Translations under genes and position numbers: made by a program
Shown here: positions 1-11,030 of the stretch, one piece after another
How positions within the stretch are numbered: the first letter of the stretch is position 1
How the letters are laid out: each line of letters opens with the position of its first letter
The notes under the pieces: model-generated
What the model was told of the DNA's origin: nothing
The model's database searches: none
Seen by the model: the letters and a program-made list of their open reading frames with translations, nothing else
Assembly: GCA_048213135.1 (NCBI GenBank)
Contig: PS015019.1
Span: 157,094 to 185,001 of the forward strand
Source: Reclinomonas americana ATCC 50394
Lineage: Eukaryota; Jakobida; Jakobea; Jakobida
Direction of reading: 5' to 3'
Length of the DNA stretch: 27,908 nt

Positions 1-4
1 GCAG

Positions 5-2153
5 CGGCGGAGTGGAAAGCGGCGACAGACGGCAGCATGGATGTGCAACATTTGCTGGAGGCGATGCTGATCCACGACAGCCTGGTGCGGTAATCTGCAC
101 GCACATCCCCGTCCTGGTGTCACCTGACTCTGCACACTGCAGGTCGTGGAGGAGGTCTTCTTTTCGTCCGACTACTTTGCGATGTACATGATGGTGCGCG
201 CCTATCACGTGCGCGCAGCGCCTGTATTTCTTGGCCTCACCCAGAATGCGCGCAGCACCTCCAAAGGCACCCGGAGATTGTGAGAGTGCCCGCGGAGCGC
301 CTCCCCTCGTACATTGTCAGGCAGGTCGACAGCGATAGTGACGGCGACGGTGGCGAGCCAGCACGACGACAGCAGCCCCTGCTGGCGGAGTGGGTGTACG
401 GTCGCGATTTGATGTACAGTCTCTCTGCTCGTCCCGCGGCCAAGCTTTGCGATGTGTTGTGTGTCGACTACGGCTCGTTGCCGACCGGTACGGTGATGCT
501 GTGCTGCGCTCTCCTCTACCTCCTCCGGTTCGTTGACTCGCAGTCGACCAGAGGGCGCATCGGAACCAGAGATGCAATGCGACTGCAGGCACATTGGCGA
601 CGACTTTGCACAGCGTGGCCACTCCATGGCTCCGCCTGCGCTGCCGGTCTTTGACGCAGTCGACGACACGGGCTATTTCAGCCCGACGCCTATTGCCGAC
701 ACGGTGTGCGAGGGTGTGGAGCGCTTCTTGTGGGCCTCGCTCACCGACGACACCATGTTGCGAGAGGCCGCGGCCGCCGTGGCCAATCCACGTGCGCCAG
801 CGCCACAGTCGCTGTTCAAGTCGAGTGCATTCCGAGAGGACTCTGCCGCCCTGGCCGACTTCGAGGCGCACCTTGCACAGGCACCGTTTGGCCTGCAGAC
901 GGCTGATCACGGCAAGCTGGTAGTGTTCACGGTGATGACGCTGTCGCGTAGCAACGCATCCGTGTACAAGTGGCAGGCGATGTTGGCCAACTGGATGCGG
1001 CTCTTCTGGCACGCTCACGGCGACGAGGCGATACCGCTGGTGGTGTGCCTGGACGAGGAGACCTTGTCACTGGTGCGCTCGGTGGTGGCCAAGGAGCGGC
1101 AAGTGCTCGCGTATCTCGATCGGACAGGCTGGTGAGTGGGGGTTGAGGGGGGCGGGGAGGGAGGGAACTAGAAGGAGAAAGGGGACAGAGGGAGTGAGAG
1201 AGAGAGAGAGCAAGGGTGTGAGAATCTCACCACGTGGGTCTCAATCTCTTCGTCGCACACAACGCAGGGGTCGTGACAAGGGCGCGACGCCGTACGGCTT
1301 TGGACCGACGGTGAATGTTCGCTACCTCTACTCGTACATGCTTGTGCGCCTCGGCTATCAGTCGCTGTATCTGGATGTGGATGCGCCGGTGATGCGAGAT
1401 GTCACCATGTTGCCGCAGCTGCGACAACCGGTGGCTGATGTGTTGGCGCTGGCCGAGTGCAGCAATCCAAACTGCGATCCATATGAGGTGACACTGACGA
1501 GTCCAGAGACGCGCATGCGAGAGCCGTGGAGGGTGGCGCCCGTGGGATGCACGGCTGTGTCGGGGCACTGGGTGCGTGCGTCTGTGGCGATTGATTTATG
1601 TGTTCTCGTTCTGTGCGTGACATCTCCCTTCCTTTGCCTTTCTCCAGCGGTATGCGGCATGTCGAGAACACATGCGACACTTTTGCATCAACGGTGGCGC
1701 CTTCTACTTCCGTCCGACAGTGTACTCGCTGCGATTCCTGGCGCACTTGATCAATCTGCTGGAGGTGCACTGGGCGACGTGGCAAGAACAGGACGTGGTC
1801 AACTTCCTCATGGACTACCACACACGTCTCGGGCGACTGCGGTTCGACTGGTTTGATCCGCGTCAAATGTCGACTCTGATGGGATTCGCGCGACTGCGGG
1901 CCGAGCGGCTGCTTCCACCCGCTGTGAAGGCGGGCATCACTGCGGTGTGTAATGCGGTCGGGAAGAAAAAAAAGAAGAAGTGATTGAGTGATGCCACTCA
2001 CCCATCATCGCTGCGCAGGTTCATGTGGTCGGCAACGCCGACTACAAGCTCAAGGCGCTGAAGGTGTGCGGACTGTGGTGGACCGCACCACTGGCAGACT
2101 TTGAACGCCACGACAAGGAGGTCACGACAGCGACCGAAGAAAAGAATGCTTGA
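5..2153 (+). CDS. GT77-like nucleotide-sugar glycosyltransferase, copy A (5' end outside window)
   Basis: Predicted enzyme that transfers a sugar from a nucleotide-diphospho-sugar, probably in the Golgi. Exons seen: 5-84, 143-193, 256-487, 552-1131, 1268-1571, 1648-1944, 2019-2153; all phases close, leaving about 558 residues. The catalytic half has a DxD motif (LYLDVDAP, exon at 1268) followed by GGAFYFRPTVYS and WQEQDVVNF (exon at 1648). This layout is typical of the Nucleotid_trans family (PF03407, CAZy GT77). The DxD aspartates should hold the metal and nucleotide-sugar. The N-terminal exons, including any signal anchor, lie outside the window. The next gene is a tandem paralogue with the same intron positions and phases, which strongly supports this model. 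The acceptor substrate cannot be inferred. Confidence 0.8.
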
Positions 2154-2247
2154 TTAATAGTAGTATAGAAGCAAGTTATCTCCAACCGGCAACACCAAGT
2201 GGCGTCGGGCAGTCCTGCTGCAGTTCGGTTTTGATATTGTCGAAGCG

Positions 2248-5133
2248 ATGAGGACTTGGAGAAGAGAGGCCTGCACCCTCATCTCTCTCCTTCTTCTCCT
2301 CACCCTGGCCCTCTGCCAAGCCACCGCCTTTTCTCCCATGCCCTCCCTCTCCGACGCACAAGTCACCACATACACAGTCCACGACCTCAGCCACACTGGC
2401 GACTTTGCCGATGTGCTGCTGAAGCCACTGTTCAAGCGCGGCATTGCCGGGTTTCGTGCTGTAGTGGACGACCCGATGATTGCAGACCATCCTGTGGAGG
2501 TGCCAGTCGCATTCCGCTTCTATCACGTGTCGCTGTTGGATGCAGGTGTGGGAATGCACATGCACATTCGTTTTTCCTCTTGTCTCTCTCTCTCACTCAC
2601 TCTCTCTCTCTCTGTGCAGTGGACGAAGCACTTGCCGATTTCTCGCGTCTGCAGGCGGAGCAACTGCGCATGCGTGTGGCTCGCTTTGGTGTGAGTCTCT
2701 TCTCTGATGTGCCACTGATTCCGGTGGCCGATCCAGTGGTGTGGCGATGCTCTCTCTCACGTGTCGTTGCTCTCCTTGTTTGGTGGGTTTACTCACTCGG
2801 TCTCTCGTGCTGCGGGCAGCATGCTGCCGAGTATCCGCGGGCGTTGCCGCACAGACATCCGCGCATTGCTGAGGCAACGTTTTTTCTCAGTGACCTCACT
2901 CCGCTGCGCTTGGCGTTGGATGCCTCGCGCTCTTGGCGTGAGCAGGGTGCGTGCCGCGCATCCTGTGCATACAGCGGTCACCTGCAGCCCTCACTCTTGC
3001 GTGCAGTGCACGAGTGGCTGCCTGGTGAGCAAGATCCGCGGCATTTGTTGGAACGTGCTCTGGAGATTGACACGCAGGTACGCTGTTCTACGTGGCAGTT
3101 CCATTTGTGAAGCCTGTTGTCTTGACGCCACGCGATCAGGACACTGAAGAGATTGTAGCCTCGCGCAACTACTTTACCGCATACATGCAGGTCTGCTGCG
3201 TGCACTGCGCTGTTCGCTCTGCTTCACCTGACTCCTCTCTCCTTGCTCTCTTCTCGCCCAGCACCTGAAGAGGCACCCGGAAGACACGCGCACACCAGCA
3301 CCACGACTGTCGTCGTACGACCTGCGGGGCGAAGAAAAGTCGCCTCCAATGCCGCAACAACAACAGCGTCAGCTGCTGGCCGAGTGGGCGCATGGCTCGC
3401 TGCTCGCAAGCTCACGCGGCGATGCCGATCTGTGCACCATGTTGTGCGTAGACTACGGCTACATTACAGACTGTGCGTGAGCAACACGTGCGATCCACCC
3501 TGCACATGCAACTGATCGCGCTCTGTGTGTTTGTGTGTGACGCAGACTCCGAGACTGCGGCGCATTCTTGCGACTGTACGCACATTGGCGACGACTTTGC
3601 ACAGCGCGGCCGTATCATGGCTGCACCTGCGCCTCCGGCGCCCGGCGTGGCCGTGGACGCGAATTACTTTAGCCCAACGCCGATCGCCGACACGGTGTGC
3701 GAGGGAGTGGAACGCTTACTGTGGGCCTCGCTCACCGACGACACCATGTTGCAAGAGGCCGCGGCCGCCGTGGCCAATCCACGTGCGCCAGCGCCACAGT
3801 CGCTGTTCAAGTCGAGTGCATTTAGAGAGGATTCTATCGCTCTGGCCGATTTCGCGGCGCACCTTGCACAGGCATCGTTTGGCCTGCAGACCGCTGATCA
3901 GGGCAAGCTGGTGGTGTTCACGGTGATGCGCTTGACTCGTGAGAATTCGTCGGTGAACAAGTGGCGTGCGCTGCTGGCCAACTGGTTGACACTCTTCTGG
4001 CACGCTCACGGCGACCAGGCGATGCCGTTGGTGGTGTGCCTGGACGAGGAGACCCTGTCACTGGTGCGCTCGGTGGTGATCAAGGAGCGGCAAGTGCTCG
4101 CGTATCTCGATCGAACTGGCTGGTGAGTGGGTGGCGGGGATAGATAGAAGGGGAAGGGGGGAGGGAGGAGGGAGAAGCGATAGAGATAGCAACTGACTGA
4201 GAGGGAGTGAGAGAGAGAGAGCAAGGATGAATCTCACTATCTATATCTTAATTGCACATCACGCAGGGGTCGTGACAAGGCCGCAACACCGTATGGCTTT
4301 GGACCGACGGTGAATGTGCGCTACCTCTACTCGTACATGTTTGTACGCCTCGGCTACCAGTCGCTGTATCTGGACGTGGATGCGCCAGTGATGCGAGACG
4401 TCACCATGTTGCCGCAGCTGCGACCACCGGTGGCTGATGTGTTGGCGCTGTCCGAGTGCAGCAATCCGAACTGCGATCCCTACGAGGTGACGCTGACGAG
4501 CCCAGAGGCGCGCATGCGAGAGCCGTGGAGGGTGGCGCCCGTGGGATGCACATCTGTGTCGGGAGAGTGGGTGCGTGTCTCTGTAGAGATTGGCTGCTGT
4601 GGTCTCGTTCTGTGTGTGACGTCTCCCTTCCTCCTGTGCCTTTCCCCAGCGATACGCGGCATGTCGGGAACACATGCGACACTTTTGCATCAACGGCGGC
4701 GCCTTCTACTTCCGTCCGACGGTGTACTCGCTGCGATTCCTGGCGCACTTGATCAATCTGCTGGAAGTGCACTGGGCGACGTGGCAAGAACAGGACGTGG
4801 TCAACTTCCTCATGGACTACCACACACGTCTCGGGCGACTGCGGTTCGACTGGTTCGATCCGCGTCAAATGTCGACTCTTATGGGATTCGCGCGACTGCG
4901 GGCCGAACGGCTGCTTCCGCCCGCTGTGAAGGCGGGCATCACTGCGGTGTGTAGTGTGGTCGGAAAGAAGAAAAAGAAGAAGAGTGATTGAGTGATGCCA
5001 CTCACCCATCATTGCTGCGCAGGTTCATGTGGTCGGCAACATGAGCATCAAGCTGCAGTCATTACAAGGCGCTGGCCTGTGGTGGACAGCGCCACTGGAT
5101 GCCTTTGAGAGTGATCCCGGTGACGAAACATAG
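2248..5133 (+). CDS. GT77-like nucleotide-sugar glycosyltransferase, copy B (complete)
   Basis: Complete tandem paralogue of the preceding gene, starting 94 bp after its stop. Exons: 2248-2545, 2620-2738, 2820-2946, 3007-3077, 3140-3190, 3262-3472, 3546-4122, 4267-4570, 4650-4946, 5023-5133, giving 721 residues. The N-terminus is basic and then hydrophobic (MRTWRREACTLISLLLLLTL), fitting a signal peptide or signal anchor for the secretory pathway. DxD lies at about residues 521-523, GGAFYFRP near 602-609 and WQEQD near 631-635. A PQQQQ patch sits in the exon at 3262. The last four exons are almost identical to copy A, even within the last intron, while the first six differ strongly. The stop is only 19 bp from the stop of the convergent gene. 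Family assignment is by motif; donor and acceptor sugars are unknown. Confidence 0.85.
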
Positions 5134-5152
5134 TGTATCACTGCATGCAGTT

Positions 5153-7747
5153 TTACTCGAGCTGCACATCAACAAACAGCGCATGATGGTCCGACAGGCC
5201 GGTTCCGTCAATGATCTGGCGCGCGGTCGTGCCGACGATTCTCCAGGGACGAGGCGCGCGCACAAGGACATAGTCGATCTTGCGCGGCTCCTCGGCAGCG
5301 GGGAATGTGATGTCTGGAGGCCCCATGTCGTGGAAACCGGCCGTCTCCCACGCCTCCACCATGCGGGTGTAGCGATCGTCGGCTGGATGCGTGTTGAAGT
5401 CGCCGAGGAGCACCACTGCTGCAGTGGGTGGGATGGTGTCGTGGATGTGCGCGAGGAGTTCGTCCAACTGCGCCGCGCCCTGCGTGAAGCCCAGATGCGT
5501 GCACACGACCCACAACTGCGCGACATCGTCGGGTGGTGTAAGCTGCATGGCGATGGCGCTTCTCGTTTCAGCAGGTTCTGGACGCTGATCTCGTGCGTCG
5601 AAAAGCCACCGATGCACGCCAAAGGCTGGACGGCGACTGAGTATCGCATTGCCGTACTCGCCACCTGCGAGTGGAATCGACTCGACAAATTCGCCACGCC
5701 AAGGTCTCCCCAGCGCATCGGAAAGCAGAGTCGGCTGCTCCACTATCTGGCTTCGCGGTACGTTAACATCGACCTCTTGGAGGGCGACCACATCCGCTCC
5801 GCAATCGGCAATGCAGCGGGCGATCCTCTGCAGGTTGAAGTCGCACTCCTCTCCGTGTTTGATGTTGAACGTCATCACGCGGAGACGAACGGGCGGCAAT
5901 GGCGGCAAGTCGTCTCCCACCACGGCGGCGGCGGCAACCGCATCTGTCGGCTCGTCGATCGGCTCCTCGTCTGTGCCCATGATGGGTCCAGATGACGCAT
6001 CGTCGGCATCTGTCGGCTCCTCGTCTGTGCCCATGACGGGTGGTGGTGCTGCCGCTGATGAAGCTGCTGTTGGTGCAGCGGACAGAACAGACGATGTATC
6101 GCTGGCATCTGTCGCATCGAGATCCTCCAGCTCCACGACGACGTAGTCCGCCAACATTACTCGTGGTGCTGGCACCGGCAGTGCCAGTGGGGCGTCTGCA
6201 GGCACCGCCACCAGCTGTCCGTCGTCACTAATCACCAGGCGAGAGTGTTCAAAGTCGCGAGGAGCCTGGATCGGGTGGAAGAATCGGTGACTGAGGAGTC
6301 TCTCGATAGTCCATCGTTCGTGAGGCTCCTTGCGTAGACAGCATTTCAGTAGATTACGGAAGTCTTTGGGCCTGCAAAAAAAAGGTCAGTGCGCGCTCAC
6401 GTAGATTACTTCCACTTTCTCTACGCAACCACTGCTTTCGGCGCTGCAGCTTCGGCGGGGGATGGTTGAGAATTTTCCAGTCCAGCTGCGCACAACAATC
6501 AGCACAGTGCGATCTCTTGCGGGGCGAAGGCGGTGACAAGGCGTACGAACATCAACTGCCTTGTCGTGCATATCGTCTCCTACAACTCTGTACGGGGACT
6601 GCAAATCGGCCACCTCCAGCGCCAGGATACCTGCGTAGACAGCGTGTTGGCATATCGGCAGAAAGCATAGCCCTCCCCGCGCCGCTGAACACCAACCAAA
6701 TGCCCACACATCCTCCTCCGCATCCGCCACCCGCCCTGGGCTGTTCACAGCCTCCGGCGACAACCAGTACTGCAGCTCGCCGACATCTCTGGCTGGTGGC
6801 GTTGGTCCGTCGCTGAGGTACACGTGATGGCGCCGTGACCGCCAGAAGTCTGCACGGACACGCATGAGGGACTGCGGTGCAATGCGCAAGCAGCCGCACC
6901 ACTCACCCAGCCTGCAATCGTCCCCAGAAGCCGCGCAAAGCACACTACCGGCATGCAAGTGACGCATAAACAAGTCGCGCCGATGCAACTTGTCCAGTGC
7001 GGCCAACACCTGGCGCAGCATCTCGCGCACAGTGTCCACCGAGAACAAGGTCCTCTCCTGCAGCTGTCGCGCAATCTCCGCCGACAAGCTCGTGGCCTCG
7101 GGCAAACACGGCGAAGCCAACTTTACGGACAGTCAGGATCATTGTCGATGACCAACGACGACACACAGACGACGCACCCACAACTCGTTCTCGTTCTCCA
7201 CGGAGCGCGTGACGGAGCACAGCGGAAGCACATGCACGTCGGGGTGGATCCGTCTGTACGTCTCCAGCTGCGCCTCGACACACTCCACGAACGGTGTCTT
7301 CGCCGCGGGATCGAGCAGGAACCTGCGCAGCATGACAACACTCTCCGACTGCATGTCCCTGGCCATCACGACGCGACCATCTGCAGTCGCCGGCATAGCA
7401 GCAGTCTCCACCGGCTCGTACAGCTGCCACACATCGCCGATGCTCACTCGGCGTGACTCTGCGGAGGATGAGTTAAGAGAGAAAGAGAGAGAGAGGCTTG
7501 ATCATGACACGCACCACCACTGCCGCGAGAACTGCCCGCCTCCGGTGCATCCTTTTCGTCGCGTGTGAGGCAGGCGAGGGCGTGATCGTGCAGTTGTTGC
7601 ATGCGCATGTACCGACCGCATACGAAGCAGGCGCCCATCCTGTGTGTGTGAGTGAGTGAGGAAGAAGAGAGAGGGGTAAGAGGGGGGCGTGACAGGCAAC
7701 TCTTCGCTCTCGGGAATGCGTTCTGGTTCTCGTTCTGGCTCTGACAT
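5153..7747 (-). CDS. C2HC finger - pseudokinase - EEP phosphatase/nuclease fusion protein
   Basis: Seven exons (7747-7701, 7639-7515, 7458-7178, 7120-6697, 6630-6587, 6485-6430, 6371-5153) join in frame to 731 residues. Residues about 20-40 form a small zinc finger (CFVCGRYM...HDHALAC). Residues about 62-365 show a protein-kinase fold: hinge LWLASPCLPE, SPEA, DVWAFG and the C-lobe KEPHERWTIERLLSHRFF. The catalytic residues are lost: the VAIK lysine is Arg102, HRD reads MRH (203-205) and DFG reads EWC (224-226), so this should be a pseudokinase. After an acidic, Ala/Pro-rich linker with two MGTDEEP repeats comes an endonuclease/exonuclease/phosphatase domain (about 490-731). Its active-site set is intact: Asn495, Glu525, His618, Asp650, Asn652, Asp692 and SDH 719-721. 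It probably cleaves phosphodiester or phosphoester bonds; the substrate is unknown. It reads towards glycosyltransferase copy B and its stop nearly touches that gene's stop. Confidence 0.85.
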
Positions 7748-7995
7748 GTGTGTGATCACGGCAATTTATGATAAAGTGACAACACGGCCAAACCGGACGA
7801 TAGCGACTTTGTTTCCGCTCCGGACGACACGAGGAATGGCAGGCGTGTGGCAGAAAGTAGATTGAAACGCGATTACACTATCTGTCGCAAACGAAAACAA
7901 GGATGGCTGTGGTGGCACCGGCGGCGACGAGCGCACGCACGGGCCAGCCCTATGCAAAAAATTGAACACGAAAACTATAAACAACGAGAGGCTCT
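7748..7995 (-). promoter_or_regulatory. Spacer upstream of the pseudokinase-EEP gene
   Basis: This 248-bp gap between the homeobox stop and the downstream start codon (same strand) must hold the homeobox 3' end and the promoter of the pseudokinase-EEP gene. I see no convincing coding potential and no clear TATA or initiator consensus, so the regulatory role is inferred from position only. Confidence 0.35.
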
Positions 7996-10900
7996 CTACA
8001 TCATCATGGCGTTGGCGGTGGACGCCGCGTGCAACAGTGGGCTGCGTGGCTGGCCGCCATTGGCAGCCGCCATCATTGTTGCTGTGGTTGGCGTCGAGTG
8101 TAGCAGCTGTGCCGTCGAGGGTGCGGAGAAAGTGGAGAAGGGCGAGCCGAAACCGACGCGGGGCGGAGACGGCAGCGGTGGCGGCAGCAGGAGCATTGGG
8201 TCGTAGCCTGCAATGGCGGCGTACCGAGCAGCCGGCGACGACGCGGCATTGGCGGCGGCCACGGCAGCAGCCAGCTGTTGAGAAATGGACGGCAAGAGCG
8301 GAGGCGACGAGGCGGTCTGCGAGTTCAACCCAAACGGCTTGGACAGGTGCGCTGAGGCAAACGAGTCGCCAATGGGTGGCAGCGGCGGCAACAACAACTC
8401 GCGCTCCACCTCCTCCGACTTGGTGGTGACAATGGTCGGCGGTGGCGCCCTCTTCTGTTGTTGTTGTTGTTGTTGTTGCTGCTGCTGCTGCTGAAGAGGC
8501 GTGGCAAAGTCTGGGACCTCGCGAGAACTGGAGAGCGACAGCAACGCCTGCAACGCCGAGTGCAACTCCGAGTCGAGCGGTCGGCGAAGGACCGAGTTGG
8601 GCGTGGCCGGCGAGAGCGCACTCCTGCTGCTGGCCGCATCGCTGTACGAGGCCGACGACGGATCCAAAAAGGGCAACTGACGCAAGTGCGACGGCACCAC
8701 GAATGTGGCCGACGACATGTCGGTATCGCCGCTGACCGAGCGCGGTCCGCGCATTGCGGCCGACCGCTGCTGCATCATCGAGGGCGACACACGACTCGTC
8801 AACGGCTTCTTGGCAGACACGGCGGCGCGACGACGCGACGACGCGACGCCACCGCTTCGGCCGCGCGCACCCGTGCCGTGTTGCACATACTCGCCGTCGC
8901 TGTCATGCTGCATGCCGGTAAAGTCCGTTGGATCGTCGTACTCGCCGGCGTCGGCAATCTCCTGCTCGTCCGTCACCATCATTGTGGGGCGGGAGCGCTG
9001 TCGCGCCGACTGCCGCAGGCTCGCCTGCGAGGCCGCCGGCACACCGTCCACGTACATGGAACCGTCGTCGTCGGGGAACGCATCGTCTTCGTCCTCCTCG
9101 TCTACCACACCCACATGGTCCAACAGATCAAGGCGCGAGACGTAGCGTCGCCGGCGACCACCGCCATTCGTCATGTTGTCGTCGTCGTCGTCACCGTCGC
9201 CGGGCACAGGAGACGATGCTGCGGTTCGTGATAGCCGCCGGCGGTGACGCGACGGTCGACTCACGTGTTGTGTCGGTGCATCGCCAAATGCCGCATGCGG
9301 AATGGGTGATGTGGCACCGGAAGCGGGAACCGACAGGGAGCCGGCGCGCTGGCAGGGGAAGTCAGCAACAAAACAGCAGAGTTTTAACGACGACAATGAC
9401 CCCACGAAAAGTGCGAGGTTCGATGAATATTGCAGGAAGGGGAAAGGAGATGGGGGAGAGGCATGACGATGATGTGCGACGGCATGCGAGCGCATGAAAG
9501 TGGAAAGCAAAAATCCGGCACGAGACCGATATGCAGGAGTGAAAAACGGCGAAGCAATAGAGAGACGCGGACATCGAGAGCCGATAACGTGGCACCAGCA
9601 AAGAATAAATAAAAAGACAGACAGACGCCGACGACGAAGAATAAAAAGACACAGCTCCGCGGAGAGGAGGCCGGCCATACGGTAGTGCGAGCCGATGACA
9701 AAACAAATACCGACACGTGGAAAAAAAAAGGGGAAAAGAAGAAGAACAAGGACCCCCACAGAAATATCCCGCGCGCCCACACACATATGCACGGCGAACG
9801 ACGCAACTGAGCGCTGCAGCGAAAGCATGTGCGGTGAGTGGGGAGGCGCGCCTCCCGCCACCGGCACTCCTTGCTCGTCATCATCATCGTCCTCGAAACG
9901 CGAGCTCCGGCCGCTTCCGCCGCTGCGATCGCGCTTCTCCTTGCGTCTCCGATTCTCAAACCACACTGCGTGTGCGTGGGGAGAGAGAGAATGGGCGTGC
10001 GTGTCCGATCAATATGCGAGAGACGATGACCAAATTAGGAAATGCTGAACGACGACGTACCACTGACAGAGCTGAAGGAGCGGGCAAACTCGTCGGCAAG
10101 CGCCTGCTTGCGCTTGCGATCCGGGTACGGGTTTGTGAGAAACTCCGCCTCCAGCGCGTGCAACTGCGCGACCGACAAAAACAGACAAAAAACAAGACGA
10201 ATCAGACAAAAAGGCGCACAAGCCGTGTGCTGCGTAGAGGAGAGAGTGTGGAGGGAGAAAGAGAGAGAGAGAGAGAGAGAGGAGAACGAATGTGGCCGCA
10301 TGCTCATGTGTGCGTGTGTGCGTGAACGGACACTCAAGATTCTTGCCGTCGGCGGGCATATCGATATGAACCCGAAAAACCAGCGTGCAGAAGACGCACA
10401 AGAAAGCAGACAGACAGACACAAAGATTAAGAGAGCGTGCGTGCAAAAGAATGAGGGAGGAGGGAGGCATGCAACCAGTGTGCCGCACATCTGTGTTTTT
10501 TGATATCTTTCAAGGGCACACGCTGAAAAAACAAACAGGAGTCATCAAAAACAAACAACATACAAACCCCACTCTCACCATAAAAGCAGCGGGGAGAGTG
10601 AGGCGCGCAGAGAGGAGAGAGTGAGAGCAAAATGCGAGGAAAAACAACTGATGCAGTCAAAAAAGAAAAAGACAGACATCGATATGAAGAAACGGACACA
10701 CAGTGCACACACACGCTCTCACACACACGCTCTCACACACAATCAGAGGAGGTGCAGGAGAGGAGCACAAGGAGAAGCAGCAGCAACAGGCAGAGACACA
10801 CACAAGAGAGAGAGAGTGAGTTTTGTGGGAGGTGCGAAAATGTCAGACCAAAAAAGCACACACGCGCTCACACACACACACCGACTCTCTCTCTCTCTGT

Positions 10901-11030
10901 CTCTCTGTCTCTCTGCTGCCTACACACAAACCTGTTGCAGTGAGAACTTTTGATAGGCGCGTCGCTGATGTTGTGCAGGCGAACTTGGCTGCGACCCGCT
11001 CGGCGACGATGAGGATGTGGGCGTGTCCAT
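7996..11030 (-). CDS. Homeodomain transcription factor with polyQ tract
   Basis: Exons 11030-10932, 10163-10061, 9965-9808 and 9348-7996 give 570 residues. The homeodomain (about residues 22-81) is split by two introns. It shows QQLHALEAEF, NPYPDRKRKQALADEF and VWFENRRRKEKR. The spacing from the Tyr-Pro pair to the WF pair is 21 residues, as in a typical 60-residue homeodomain, so it is not a TALE type. Helix-3 residues W48, F49, N51 and R53 are present, but position 50, which sets DNA specificity, is Glu. The rest is low-complexity: acidic runs (DDDDDE), a 13-Gln tract and Ser/Pro-rich stretches, as in many transcription factors. It should act in the nucleus as a sequence-specific DNA-binding protein. 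Intron 1 (10164-10931) is unusually long for this window and rich in CA/GA repeats. Intron 3 (9349-9807) has no in-frame stop. Confidence 0.85.
8455..8493 (-). repeat. CAG/CAA trinucleotide tract encoding 13 glutamines
   Basis: Thirteen consecutive CTG/TTG triplets on the + strand read as CAG then CAA codons in the last exon of the homeodomain gene. The mix of CAG and CAA may stabilise the tract. Length variation between strains would be expected. Confidence 0.9.
10261..10281. repeat. GA microsatellite in homeobox intron 1
   Basis: Pure (GA)n run of about ten units inside the long first intron of the homeobox gene. On the transcribed strand it is a pyrimidine tract. Several other imperfect CA and TC runs (about 10700-10740 and 10860-10915) lie in the same intron. 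Confidence 0.85.

Noticed and set aside
8458-9231. Plus-strand open frames opposite the homeobox gene
   Set aside because: Antisense shadows of a low-complexity, GC-rich exon. No motifs or splice partners.
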